Numbered from the stretch's first letter, positions 1-8,225 are shown. The stretch: 64,000 nt of DNA from Streptomyces sp. NBC_01224 (GCF_036002945.1 NZ_CP108529.1:1426001-1490000); one strand, 5' to 3'. The notes: generated from the letters alone by a model not told the origin. Numbers and translations: made by a program.

Positions 1-99
1 CAGATACGTCACCGTGTCCCCGCTGCGCTTCGCGGGAGATCGGGCGGCAGCCGTACGTCGTGACCGGTTGCCACCCCGGGTATTCACAGGGGCGGCGCG

Positions 100-279
100 G
101 GTCCAGCAGTTCCGTCGAGCACCTCGGCGAAATAAGGGACTCCGGCCCGGCAAGCCAGGTCGGCCAGGCGCGGGCCGGTCGAGATGGGCACGCCCACGTC
201 ACAGATCAGCACCCCGTCGCCCCGGTCCGACTCGGCCGCGCCCGGCCGGACAACGGTTGAGCATTCCTGCCTTCTTCAC
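100..279 (-). pseudogene. rbsD remnant (D-ribose pyranase)
   Basis: The rbsK stop overlaps a GTG start (GTGA) that reads KKAGMLN, the usual opening of RbsD. The frame is then lost. About 40 bases on, another frame reads GDGVLICDVGVPIS, followed by a stretch ending RAGVPYFAEVLDG, which resembles the body of RbsD (catalytic and substrate-binding region). No frame is open through the whole gene, so it looks broken by a deletion or frameshift. RbsD interconverts pyranose and furanose ribose ahead of RbsK. The assignment rests on motif resemblance and position at the end of a ribose operon. Confidence 0.6.
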
Positions 280-1196
280 AGCGCGGAGACTTCCTCCGCG
301 CTCGGGTAGGACTCCTGCGCGCCCTGCCGGGTGACGGCCGCCGCACCGACCCTGACGGCGAACGCGGCGGCCTCGGCGAGTTGCTCTCCCAGGCCGAGCC
401 GCCAGGCCAGGGCGGCGGTGAACGCATCGCCCGCCCCCGTCGTGTCCACAGCCTCGACCTTGGGGCTCGGTACGGGTACGACGTCACCCGTACGGCCGTC
501 GGCGACGAGCGCGCCCGCCGCACCCAGCGTGACCACGACCGACTGCGGGCCGAGCTTCAGCAGTGCTCGCGCCCACTCCTGAGGCGTGGCGCCGGCGGCT
601 TCCCCCAGCATGTAGCGCGCCTCGTGCTCGTTGACGACCAAGGGGTCGCAGGCGGCCAGCACGTGATCGGGCAGGGGTGCGGGCGGGGACGGGTTCAGGA
701 CCAGCCGGGTACCGGGTGACATGACACCGGCCACCTCGGCAACCGTCTCCAGCGGAATCTCCAGCTGTACGGACACGACCCGCGCCGCCTCGAAGAGAGG
801 TCCGGCCGCCCGGATGTCCTCCGGGGTCAGCCGGGCATTGGCCCCCGGCGACACCACGATGCTGTTGTCGCCGGAGGGGTCCACGGTGATCAGCGCGACT
901 CCGGTCGGTGCCCCGCCCACGAGGACGCCCTCGGTGTCCACCCCGGCCGCCCGCTGCGATTCGAGCAGCAGGCGGCCGTGGGCGTCATCGCCGACCCGTG
1001 CCAGCAGCGCAGTGACGGCCCCGAGGCGGGCGGCGGCCACCGCCTGGTTTCCTCCCTTGCCGCCCGGGTGGACGGCAAGATCGGAACCGAGCACGGTCTC
1101 ACCGGGTGCCGGACGGCGTTCGACACCGATGACCAGGTCGGCGTTGGCCGAGCCCACAACCAGCAGGTCGTACTTGTGGTGGTCGTTGACGTGCAT
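276..1196 (-). CDS. rbsK: Ribokinase
   Basis: A 306-residue PfkB-family sugar kinase that phosphorylates D-ribose to ribose 5-phosphate. The N-terminal sugar-binding block GSANADLVIGVE, the GGKGGNQAVAAARLG block and the C-terminal anion-hole and catalytic-base motif DTTGAGDAF are all present, and the length is normal. I chose the ATG at 1196 (MHVNDHHKYD) over an upstream in-frame ATG at 1256, because the upstream 20 residues lie in the decayed rbsB region. It is the only complete enzyme left in a ribose operon whose transporter genes are fragments, so its substrate may now come from nucleoside turnover. Confidence 0.9.
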   Translation of the reverse strand: MHVNDHHKYDLLVVGSANADLVIGVERRPAPGETVLGSDLAVHPGGKGGNQAVAAARLGAVTALLARVGDDAHGRLLLESQRAAGVDTEGVLVGGAPTGVALITVDPSGDNSIVVSPGANARLTPEDIRAAGPLFEAARVVSVQLEIPLETVAEVAGVMSPGTRLVLNPSPPAPLPDHVLAACDPLVVNEHEARYMLGEAAGATPQEWARALLKLGPQSVVVTLGAAGALVADGRTGDVVPVPSPKVEAVDTTGAGDAFTAALAWRLGLGEQLAEAAAFAVRVGAAAVTRQGAQESYPSAEEVSAL

Positions 1197-1209
1197 TGTT
1201 CCTGCTTTC

Positions 1210-1490
1210 CGAGATCGGACGCTGCTCAGGCACTGTTCGGGAGAAGTCGGCGACATTCTTCTCGGTGACTACCTTGAACCGGCACCTTCACCATGCTATC
1301 GACCTTCTTGCCCTCTGCGGCCCGCACCGCTTTCTGCACGGCGATCTTGCCCAGTTCCTTCGGCTGCGACTTCGGCCGCCTTCGCCTCCGTCTGGGCGCC
1401 CGCCTTCATCTGTACGAAGAAGGGGCTGTTGAGCATGGACAGCGACATGCCCGCCTTCGTGTTGCCGCCGGGCGAGCCGGAGTTGGAGTA
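1210..1490 (-). pseudogene. rbsB remnant (sugar-binding lipoprotein)
   Basis: One minus frame reads a lipoprotein-like start SNSGSPGGNTKAG, then GMSLSMLNSPFFVQMKAGAQ, which matches the first strand and helix of ribose-type periplasmic binding proteins. It jumps frame near 1360 to KELGKIAVQKAVRAAEGKKV, then after one extra base near 1280 to KVVTEKNVADF, which matches the C-terminal end of the same family. The central ~200 residues are missing. This is therefore an internally deleted, frameshifted gene lying directly upstream of rbsK. Confidence 0.7.
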
Positions 1491-1624
1491 GGCGTGATCA
1501 GAACGCACGCGTCGAGGCTGAGCGCCTTGGCGATCTCCACCATCTCCAGCCGGGCGATGCCCAGTTCGCGCGCCTTGGCCTTGCGTACGCCTTCGATGCG
1601 CAGCAACTCGCCCTGGCTGCTCAC
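1490..1624 (-). pseudogene. rbsA remnant (sugar ABC ATPase)
   Basis: A GTG at 1624 overlaps the regulator's stop (GTGA) and begins VSSQGELLRIEGVRK, the normal opening of a sugar ABC ATPase. The frame then jumps directly to ELGIARLEMVEIAKALSLDA, which normally lies after the signature motif and just before Walker B. Walker A and most of the protein are absent. The sequence then runs into the rbsB remnant, so the permease gene rbsC is entirely missing. Confidence 0.7.
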
Positions 1625-2637
1625 AGGCTGCCCCTCCGGCTCGAAGCGTGCTCGCCGCAGGAACTGCGTACGACAAGGCGGGCGGGAAGGGTGACGGACT
1701 GCGGGGACCGTCCCTCGATGAGGTCGACCAGCGCCCGCACGGCGGCTCGGCCGAGTTCGCCGGTCGGCTGGGCGATGGCCGTGATCGGTGGGTCGGTATG
1801 CAGGAACCACGGGATGTCGTCGAAGGCCGCGAGCCCGATGTCCTGCGGGACGCGCAGCCCGCGTGCGCGGATCGCGTCCAGCGCGCCGAGTGCCATCAGA
1901 TTGTCGGCGGCGAATACGACCTCGGGCGGTTCGGGAAGGTCCAGAAAGCGCTCGGTGGCGCGGCGCCCGCTGTCCGCCTGGAAGTCGCCCTGCCCGATGT
2001 AGGTGTCGGGCAGCGCGAGTCCGTGCTCACGCAGCGCCTCGCGGAAGGCTTCGACGCGCTCGTTGCCCGTGGTGGTGGCCGCCGGTCCCGCGATGATCGC
2101 GAGCCTGCGGTGGCCGAGGCGGTGCAGGTGGGCGACCAGGTCCCGGATGGCGTCGCGGCCGTCGGCACGCACCACGGGGACGTCCACGCCCTGGATCCAG
2201 CGGTCCACGAAGACCATCGGCGTGCCGCTGCCCGCGGCGCCCGGCGTGAGCGGGGAGCTCCCGTCGGCCGGGGAGACGAGGAGTCCGTCGATCCGGCGGT
2301 CGAGGAGCGTGCGGATGTGATGTTCCTGCAGGTCCGGCCGCTCGTCGGCGTTTCCGATGATGACGCTGTAGCCGAGGGCGCGGGCCTCTTCCTCGACGAA
2401 TCGGGCCAGTTCGGTGAAGTACGGGTTGAGTACGTCGCTGATGACGAGGCCGAGGGTGCGTGTCTGATCGGTGCGCAGCGAACGGGCGACGGCGTTGGGC
2501 CGGTAGCCGAGGACGTCGACAGCTGCGAGGACACGTCTGCGCGCGTCGGGGCTGACGGAGGGATGGCTGTTGAGAACGCGGGAGACCGTGGCGACGGACA
2601 CTCCCGCCTCGGCCGCGACATCCTTGATGCTCGCCAT
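1621..2637 (-). CDS. LacI-family regulator of the ribose operon
   Basis: 338 residues. The N-terminal LacI helix-turn-helix is complete (SIKDVAAEAGVSVATVSRVL), with the hinge helix PNAVARSLRT, followed by a periplasmic-binding-protein-like effector domain with NPYFTELARFVEEEA and FDDIPWFLHTDPPITAI. The start is ATG at 2637, set by a GGAGGTGG ribosome binding site. It overlaps the rbsA remnant by GTGA, so it was the first gene of the operon. Two identical operator-like sites lie 58-92 bases upstream of the start, which suggests autoregulation. It is probably a ribose-responsive repressor (RbsR-like) by context. Confidence 0.85.
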   Translation of the reverse strand: MASIKDVAAEAGVSVATVSRVLNSHPSVSPDARRRVLAAVDVLGYRPNAVARSLRTDQTRTLGLVISDVLNPYFTELARFVEEEARALGYSVIIGNADERPDLQEHHIRTLLDRRIDGLLVSPADGSSPLTPGAAGSGTPMVFVDRWIQGVDVPVVRADGRDAIRDLVAHLHRLGHRRLAIIAGPAATTTGNERVEAFREALREHGLALPDTYIGQGDFQADSGRRATERFLDLPEPPEVVFAADNLMALGALDAIRARGLRVPQDIGLAAFDDIPWFLHTDPPITAIAQPTGELGRAAVRALVDLIEGRSPQSVTLPARLVVRSSCGEHASSRRGSL

Positions 2638-2694
2638 TTCCGGACCACCTCCTTGTGGTTTCCGTGAGCCCAGAAACCAGCCGCCCAGAGCCAT

Positions 2695-2729
2695 GGAATC
2701 GATTACAACGATGATTGGAATCGATTACA
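2695..2729. promoter_or_regulatory. Tandem LacI-type operators
   Basis: The 13-mer GGAATCGATTACA occurs at 2695-2707 and again at 2717-2729, 22 bp apart, so on nearly the same face of the helix. Each contains the perfect palindrome AATCGATT with a central CG, as expected for LacI-family operators. They lie upstream of the LacI-family gene starting at 2637, and are likely its own operators. Confidence 0.75.
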
Positions 2730-2931
2730 CGGCCGAAAACAAGACCCCACCGAGCCTCCGAGACCGGATTGTGACCAAGGGCATCCCACGCAACGCCGGT
2801 TGCAGGCGAACCGTGCCTCAGGGGCGAGCCAGGGGTCCGATCAGGGCGATCACTGATGGGCAACGGCGACCGCTCCCAGCAGGGTGGATCTTGTCGCCAA
2901 GGCCCGTCAACGTTGCTCTGGAGGAACCTCG

Positions 2932-4056
2932 ATGCGTACCCGCCTCGCCCTCGCCGCCCTTACCCTGGCCACCGCTGTCACCGTCGGCGTGACGGCACCC
3001 GCGACCGCCGCCGGCCCGGACCCCGTGCAACAGGGGCTGGAGACGCTGGTGCGCTCGGATGGCGCACCTGGTGCGCTGGCGAGTGCGCGGGACGGCGCCG
3101 GGCACGACCGTACCTATACCGCGGGTGAAGGGGACCGGGACACTCACGCGAAGGTGCCCCGGGACGGTCAGGTGCGGATCGGCAGCGTCACCAAGACGTT
3201 CACCGCGGTGGTCGTGCTGCAACTGGTGGGCGAAGGCAAGATCAGCCTGGACGCCCCGGTCGACACCTATCTGCCGGGCCTCGTCCGGGGGAAGGGGATC
3301 GACGGACGCCACATCACGGTCCGTCAGCTCCTGCAGCACACCAGCGGACTTCCCGAATACGAAGACGACGTCACCAAGGACATCCTTGAGCGTCGCCACC
3401 TCTCGCCCCGCGATGCCCTGGACGTCGCCCTGGGACACGAAGCCGCCTTCGCTCCAGGGGCGAGGTATGGATACAGCAGCACGAACTACCTGGTGGCCGG
3501 GCTGATCGTGCAGAAGGTCATCGGACGGCCCTTCGCCGAAGAGATCGACAAGCGCGTCATCCAGCGCATCGGGCTGCGCCACACCTACTTCCCCGCCGCC
3601 GGCGAGACGGCCATCCGGGAACGCCACCCCCAGGGCTACCGCCAGGACTCCCCGGGCGCGCCCCTGCGCAACGTCTCCGAGATCGACCCCTCCGCGTCCT
3701 GGTCGGCAGGTGCGATGGTCTCCACCAACTCCGACCTCAACCGCTTCTTCTCCGCGCTGCTGGACGGCCGCCTCCTCGCGAAGGCCCAGCTCGACCAAAT
3801 GCGCACCACCGTCCCCATGGGGAAAGACGGCTACAACGCCGGCCTGGGAATCATCAGCACACCACTGCCGTGCGACGACGACCCCGCCCACGACCGTGTC
3901 GCCTGGGCCCACAGCGGTGCCATCCCCGGCTACGGGACCTGGGCCGCAGCCACCGACGACGGCCGCGCCGCCAGCGTCACGATGACCCTTGAACCGAAGA
4001 CCAATGAAGCCGTGAAGCACCTTGAGAATGCCGTGGACGCGGCCCTGTGCAGCTGA
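2932..4056 (+). CDS. Exported serine beta-lactamase-like hydrolase / D-Ala-D-Ala carboxypeptidase family
   Basis: 374 residues, with a signal peptide (MRTRLALAALTLATAVTVGV...ATAA). It is a class C beta-lactamase-fold protein like the Streptomyces R61 DD-peptidase. The nucleophile motif is SVTK in GSVTKTFTAVV, and the third motif is HSGAIPG. The second motif region reads YSSTNY, whereas R61 has Y-S-N, so the usual Asn is Ser. The start ATG at 2932 follows a GGAGGAA site. It acts outside the cell, either on peptidoglycan peptides or on another ester or amide; the substrate cannot be told from sequence. It stands alone, divergent from the LacI gene. Confidence 0.82.
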   Translation: MRTRLALAALTLATAVTVGVTAPATAAGPDPVQQGLETLVRSDGAPGALASARDGAGHDRTYTAGEGDRDTHAKVPRDGQVRIGSVTKTFTAVVVLQLVGEGKISLDAPVDTYLPGLVRGKGIDGRHITVRQLLQHTSGLPEYEDDVTKDILERRHLSPRDALDVALGHEAAFAPGARYGYSSTNYLVAGLIVQKVIGRPFAEEIDKRVIQRIGLRHTYFPAAGETAIRERHPQGYRQDSPGAPLRNVSEIDPSASWSAGAMVSTNSDLNRFFSALLDGRLLAKAQLDQMRTTVPMGKDGYNAGLGIISTPLPCDDDPAHDRVAWAHSGAIPGYGTWAAATDDGRAASVTMTLEPKTNEAVKHLENAVDAALCS

Positions 4057-4280
4057 ACCACTCCTCCTCGCCAGTGCCGCATCGGGCAACGTTTGGGCAC
4101 CCTTGCTTACCTGCCCGTAACCTCCGAAATACCTCAGATTTGTCCCTGAGTGATGTAGGGCACTGCCAGAATCGCAGGATTCCCGGATGATGTGCCCTTG
4201 AGCCGTGCCACGGGTGACGACTCCCTGGCCGGTCATGGCCGGGACCGCCCACCTTCCCCACACAAAGGCGAATCCCCTTC

Positions 4281-5741
4281 ATGAGTGACCGCACCACTGC
4301 GGCCGATACGCTCGCCGCCGCCCCACCGGCGACGAGCTCCCCCCATCGGGACGCCGGCGACGCCGGTTACAGCAAGGACCTCAAGTCCCGTCACATCAAC
4401 ATGATCGCCATCGGCGGCGCGATCGGCACCGGCCTGTTCCTGGGCGCGGGCGGGCGACTGGCCGGTGCGGGTCCCTCGCTCGCCGTTGCCTACGCGGTCT
4501 GCGGTGTCTTCGCCTTCTTCGTCGTCCGCGCGCTCGGCGAGCTGGTGCTCTACCGGCCCTCCTCCGGTGCCTTCGTCTCGTACGCCCGGGAGTTCATGGG
4601 CGAGAAGGGCGCCTTCGCGGCCGGGTGGCTGTACTTCCTGAACTGGTCGACCACCGCCGTCGCCGACATCACCGCGGCCGCCACCTATGCCCATTTCTGG
4701 GCGATGTTCAGCGACATCCCGCAGTGGATCCTCGCGCTGATCGCGCTCGCCGTCGTCCTCACCGCCAACCTCATCTCGGTGAGGTACTTCGGTGAGATGG
4801 AGTTCTGGTTCGCGATCATCAAGGTCTCCGCCCTGGTGGCCTTCATGCTCATCGGCATCTTCCTGGTGGTCACCCAGCACCCGGTGGACGGTCACACGCC
4901 GGGCATCTCCACCATCTCCGACAGCGGCGGCATCTTCCCCACCGGCATGCTCCCGCTGCTGATGGTGATCCAGGGCGTCGTGTTCGCGTACGCCTCCGTC
5001 GAGCTGTGCGGCGTCGCCGCGGGTGAGACGCAGAACCCCGAGAAGATCATGCCCAGGGCGATCAACTCGATCATGTGGCGCGTCGGCCTCTTCTACGTCG
5101 GTTCGGTGGTGCTGCTGGCCCTCCTGCTGCCGTACACCTCGTACTCGGCGGACGAGAGCCCCTTCGTCACCGTCATGGAGAAGCTCGGTATCCCGGGCGC
5201 GGCCGGTGTGATGAACCTGGTCGTGCTGACCGCGGCGCTCTCCAGCCTGAACTCCGGTCTGTACTCCACCGGGCGCATCCTGCGCTCCATGGCGCTGGCG
5301 GGCTCCGCGCCCAAGTTCACCGGCCGGATGAACAAGGGCCAGGTGCCCTACGGCGGCATCCTGCTGACCGCAGGCTTCGGTGTACTCGGTGTCGTGCTCA
5401 ATTACGTCATGCCGGGCCAGGCATTCGAGATCGTCCTCAACTTCGCGTCGATCGGCATCCTCGGCACCTGGGGCATGATCATGCTCTGCTCGCTGCTGTT
5501 CTGGCACCGCTCGCGGGAGGGCAGGGTCACCCGCCCCTCCTACCGGCTGCCCTGGGCCCCGTACACACAGATCGTCACGCTGGCGTTCCTCGCCGGTGTC
5601 GTGTGCCTGATGTGGTGGGGCGGCGGAGTGGGCCGTACGACCGTGCTGTGCCTGCCGCTGATCGCGGCGGCGCTGGTCGGCGGCTGGTTCGTCGTCCGCG
5701 GCCGGGTGAACGACCTGGCACAGGAGCGCGAGAACGCCTGA
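4281..5741 (+). CDS. ansP: Amino acid permease, probably L-asparagine permease
   Basis: 486 residues, about 12 transmembrane segments, of the amino acid transporter (AAT) branch of the APC superfamily. The first helix carries the family motif GGAIGTGLFLGAGGRLAGAG. The conserved RALGELVLYRPSSGAF and SVELCGVAAGETQNPEK blocks match the AnsP/GabP/AroP group, and the overall wording is closest to asparagine permeases as I know them. It imports an amino acid with protons at the cytoplasmic membrane. No asparaginase gene lies nearby. A strong terminator follows the stop. Confidence 0.8.
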   Translation: MSDRTTAADTLAAAPPATSSPHRDAGDAGYSKDLKSRHINMIAIGGAIGTGLFLGAGGRLAGAGPSLAVAYAVCGVFAFFVVRALGELVLYRPSSGAFVSYAREFMGEKGAFAAGWLYFLNWSTTAVADITAAATYAHFWAMFSDIPQWILALIALAVVLTANLISVRYFGEMEFWFAIIKVSALVAFMLIGIFLVVTQHPVDGHTPGISTISDSGGIFPTGMLPLLMVIQGVVFAYASVELCGVAAGETQNPEKIMPRAINSIMWRVGLFYVGSVVLLALLLPYTSYSADESPFVTVMEKLGIPGAAGVMNLVVLTAALSSLNSGLYSTGRILRSMALAGSAPKFTGRMNKGQVPYGGILLTAGFGVLGVVLNYVMPGQAFEIVLNFASIGILGTWGMIMLCSLLFWHRSREGRVTRPSYRLPWAPYTQIVTLAFLAGVVCLMWWGGGVGRTTVLCLPLIAAALVGGWFVVRGRVNDLAQERENA

Positions 5742-5761
5742 CCTCGCTCGGTCAGGGCAAC

Positions 5762-5789
5762 GCCCCCGCGGTGACATTTCCGCGGGGGC
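5762..5789 (+). terminator. Terminator after the permease gene
   Basis: The perfect 10-bp stem GCCCCCGCGG / CCGCGGGGGC encloses an 8-base loop, 20 bases after the permease stop codon. Confidence 0.8.
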
Positions 5790-5821
5790 CGTTCCCGTAA
5801 CACCGTCCGGAAACACAAAAG

Positions 5822-5870
5822 ACCCCAGAAGAACTGGGGTCTCAGCTGGTGTCCGAGGGGGGACTTGAAC
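5822..5870 (-). repeat. Left attachment-site repeat (tRNA-Leu 3' end copy)
   Basis: Identical over 49 bp to 12746-12794. It contains the tRNA-Leu 3' end and the rho-independent hairpin that follows the tRNA (ACCCCAG / CTGGGGT). The match ends inside the T-arm, where this copy diverges, so it cannot encode a tRNA. Confidence 0.85.
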
Positions 5871-5990
5871 TCTCCACTCGGGCAACAGCTCTCAGCGCCT
5901 CTGACCTGGGGAAACGCCCGTCGGTAGGCTGGATTTCGGCGGGCACTTCCCCTCTTCTTTCCTGCTGTTTCAGTAGCTTTCGGGCCGCTG

Positions 5991-6016
5991 TTGGTCATGC
6001 GTTGGTCACGTGACCA
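5991..6016. promoter_or_regulatory. Possible integrase arm-type sites (left end)
   Basis: TTGGTCA at 5991 is followed by the 15-base palindrome TTGGTCACGTGACCA at 6002-6016. The same TTGGTCACGTG core occurs just inside the right end of the element (12703-12713), and GCTGTTGGTCA is shared by both. Shared motifs near both attachment sites fit integrase or excisionase arm sites. This is inferred. Confidence 0.4.
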
Positions 6017-6048
6017 GCCCTCCGGCCCTGGCTGTTCCCGGTGGCTGA

Positions 6049-6408
6049 TCAGGACTTTTCGATGACCTCGAAGATGTCGGCGTCGGTCTCCTGCTGCCAT
6101 GCCGGGAGGTCGGGCCAGTCGGCGACGTACCCCGGCTTGGGGTCCTCGAAGTGCTTGAACATCTGTGCTGTCCAGCACAGTGCCACGAACCGGCCCTTCT
6201 GCTCCCGGGACAGCCTGCCCGCGTGGCCGTCGCTGATCTCGATGAACTGGCGGACCTGCTGGTAGACGGCACCAGCGGCCTCGCGCTCCCACTGCGGCGT
6301 GTCCTCCCAGGGGGTGACGTACCCGGCCTTGGGCTCTCCCGGGAAGTGGCGGTGCACTCCTTCGATCCAGGCTTCCCGGAACACTCGCGCGCCTTCGATC
6401 TGCGACAT
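6049..6408 (-). CDS. 119-residue protein of unknown function with two internal repeats
   Basis: Starts at ATG 6408 (MSQIEGARVFREAW), 14 bases after the stop of the XRE regulator, so probably in its operon. Two copies of one unit are visible: HFPGEPKAGYVTPWEDTPQW at about residues 15-34 and HFEDPKPGYVADWPDLPAWQ at about residues 80-99, each followed by a helix (QQVRQFIE, IFEVIEKS). No signal peptide or membrane segment. I do not know its function. Its position next to the regulator suggests a partner or antagonist of it. Confidence 0.75.
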   Translation of the reverse strand: MSQIEGARVFREAWIEGVHRHFPGEPKAGYVTPWEDTPQWEREAAGAVYQQVRQFIEISDGHAGRLSREQKGRFVALCWTAQMFKHFEDPKPGYVADWPDLPAWQQETDADIFEVIEKS

Positions 6409-6422
6409 GCCAACCCCTCTCG

Positions 6423-7679
6423 TCACGGCGTGCTCAGCGTGGCGATCTCCGCCCCCAACTCCGCCACGCGGCGGTCTTTGCTCAGGGGGCCGAACTCCTC
6501 GCACAGGGCCTGAAGTCTACGGGCGACGTATCCGGACGATGATGCTTGGGCCAACTGGATGGCCTCCCGCCCGTACGTGACGACTTGGTCGGGGTCATGC
6601 CGCTTCGCCCCGACGGCGGCAAGGTCGGTCAGGACGGCACCCCTGCGCCGGTACGACGGCCCGGAGGCAAGGGCGGTCTGCGCCAGCGCCTTCTTCAAGG
6701 TCTCCTCCGCCAGGTCGAGGAGGCCAAGCTGTACGTAGCGCGCTCCCCGTTCTTCGGCCAACCGCGTGCCGTCGAAGCGCAGCCAGCCACCGTTGGTACT
6801 GCCCGCGGTCAAGTCCCTTACCTCCTCGGCCTGGTCCAGTGCGCGCTCACACGCGGCCTGGTCGCCGAGGCCGGCGTACGCCTCGGCTTGGACCGCAGCA
6901 ACCCACTGGCGGGTGGCGAGGGCGCTGTCTCCCCGCGCGGCCAGTCGCTCCGCCGCTGCGAGGATCTGCGCGGCCTGGCGGTAGTTCGGCGCGGACATGT
7001 CCACGTAGGCGTGGCGTACGAGGGCGCACGCCCACAGATCGTAGGCTCCGGCGTCCTTGCTGACGGATGCTGCCAGGGAGTACGAAGCTGCCGCGTCGGT
7101 GTACCGGTTGGCGTCGAAGGCGACTTCTCCGGCCAACTGGAAGAGGTCGGCTGCCGCGTTCAGGAGCGGGCGGGAGTTGCCTCGGGTGTCTGCTGCCAGC
7201 GCCTCGTTCAGTGTCGACAGCTGGTCACGGACGATGGGGTAGACGGAGCCCTTGGAGCGGGCGAGCTGGTAGACCTGCCAGAGGTGGTTGTTCATCCGCA
7301 TGAAGTCGGCGGGCGCACCCCTGCGCACCCCGTCAGTGAGGGCTTCTGCCTCATCGAACGGCAGGGTGGTCAAGACCCCGCTGATGGTGAGGATACGGAG
7401 GAATTCGCGGCGGATCATCTCGTCGGGGTCTCCCGCGCCTGGGTGGTCACTGGACTGCTGCTCTGTGGCCCCCTGGCTGGTGGCTCGTGGCTGCGTCAGG
7501 AGGGCGTCGAGCCCGGAGAGGGTGACTTCGAGGGCGATGGCCAAGCGTCGCCGCTGGGGCGGCTGAGGGGCGATCCTGCCGCTCTCCCAGCGGCCGACCG
7601 TTGTGCGGTCCACCTCAAGTAACTGGGCCAATTTCTCCTGACTGTAGCCCAGGGCCCTGCGTCGTTCCGCCAGTCCCAT
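6423..7679 (-). CDS. XRE-family regulator with TPR-like C-terminal domain
   Basis: 418 residues. The helix-turn-helix lies at about residues 3-55: LGYSQEKLAQLLEVDRTTVGRWESG. After a linker, the C-terminal 300 residues form helical repeats with regular Ala/Leu/Tyr spacing (AAASYSLAASVSKDAGAYDLW, QLGLLDLAEETLKKALAQTA). This architecture is common in Streptomyces regulators that sense small peptides or autoregulators. The start is ATG 7679 (MGLAERRRALGYS). It is divergent from the small-ORF/JmjC operon, with a shared 154-bp promoter region, so it is the likely regulator of the cassette. Confidence 0.85.
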   Translation of the reverse strand: MGLAERRRALGYSQEKLAQLLEVDRTTVGRWESGRIAPQPPQRRRLAIALEVTLSGLDALLTQPRATSQGATEQQSSDHPGAGDPDEMIRREFLRILTISGVLTTLPFDEAEALTDGVRRGAPADFMRMNNHLWQVYQLARSKGSVYPIVRDQLSTLNEALAADTRGNSRPLLNAAADLFQLAGEVAFDANRYTDAAASYSLAASVSKDAGAYDLWACALVRHAYVDMSAPNYRQAAQILAAAERLAARGDSALATRQWVAAVQAEAYAGLGDQAACERALDQAEEVRDLTAGSTNGGWLRFDGTRLAEERGARYVQLGLLDLAEETLKKALAQTALASGPSYRRRGAVLTDLAAVGAKRHDPDQVVTYGREAIQLAQASSSGYVARRLQALCEEFGPLSKDRRVAELGAEIATLSTP

Positions 7680-7833
7680 GACGGCCCCTTCCCCTGACCA
7701 GAACCTACGCCGCTCCCGTGCACGGATCTGCATCAAGACTGCCGCATCGATGCCGTGGAGTGCTCGGACTCCCCGCGCTTTCCTTGATGTTGTCGCAAAC
7801 GGCACGGGCGAGAACCTGTGGAAGGGCACGGAC

Positions 7834-8106
7834 ATGGCAACGCAGAACGGCACGGCGAACGACGGCTTCGGGTCTACTCAGGCCCTTGACCTCGGCGCTG
7901 ACCGCCGCGTTCTGATGACCCTTCGGGTTTCCCGTGACTCGGGTCGGACCTGGCAGCAGAGCACCAGCGTCAGTGAGGGTGACCCGTTCGTCGTCCTGTC
8001 CGATCCGGGCCGGTTCCCGCCCTGCGCGTGTGCCCGCTGCACGGGCCACGACTCGCTGTCGGCCGCTTCGCTCCGCCCGGCCGGCATCGAGCCGAGGACA
8101 CCGTGA
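7834..8106 (+). CDS. 90-residue protein with a CxCxxC motif, unknown function
   Basis: Starts at ATG 7834 (MATQNGTANDGF) after a GGAAGGG site. The C-terminal half has a cysteine cluster, FPPCACARCTGHDS, that could bind a metal. The middle, RVLMTLRVSRDSGRTWQQSTSVSEGDPF, looks like a small folded domain. No signal peptide or membrane helix. It is the first gene of the operon divergent from the XRE regulator, and its stop overlaps the next start (TGATG). Function unknown; the cysteine cluster and position make it either a small regulator or a leader-like component. Confidence 0.65.
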   Translation: MATQNGTANDGFGSTQALDLGADRRVLMTLRVSRDSGRTWQQSTSVSEGDPFVVLSDPGRFPPCACARCTGHDSLSAASLRPAGIEPRTP

Positions 8107-8225
8107 TGTCTGGCTCAGGGCACTGGCTGCTTCGCCTCTTCGGCCGGTACGCCGGTCCGCTCTACGTGGCGATGCTCCTTGGCGGCATGGCCCTGTTCCT
8201 GGCCGGAGTCCTTGCGACTTGGTAG
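8106..8225 (+). CDS. 39-residue single-pass membrane peptide
   Basis: Starts with the ATG of TGATG, coupling it to the gene before. MSGSGHWLLRLFGRYAGPL is followed by a hydrophobic helix (YVAMLLGGMALFLAGVL). It is a small one-helix membrane peptide with a positively charged N-terminal side. Function unknown. In this setting it could be an immunity, export-helper or sensor peptide. Support is its tight coupling and the clean membrane helix. Confidence 0.6.
   Translation: MSGSGHWLLRLFGRYAGPLYVAMLLGGMALFLAGVLATW

Noticed and set aside
5822..5870. A second tRNA-Leu gene at the left repeat
   Set aside because: Only the 3' end is present. There is no anticodon arm or 5' half, so it is an attachment-site copy.
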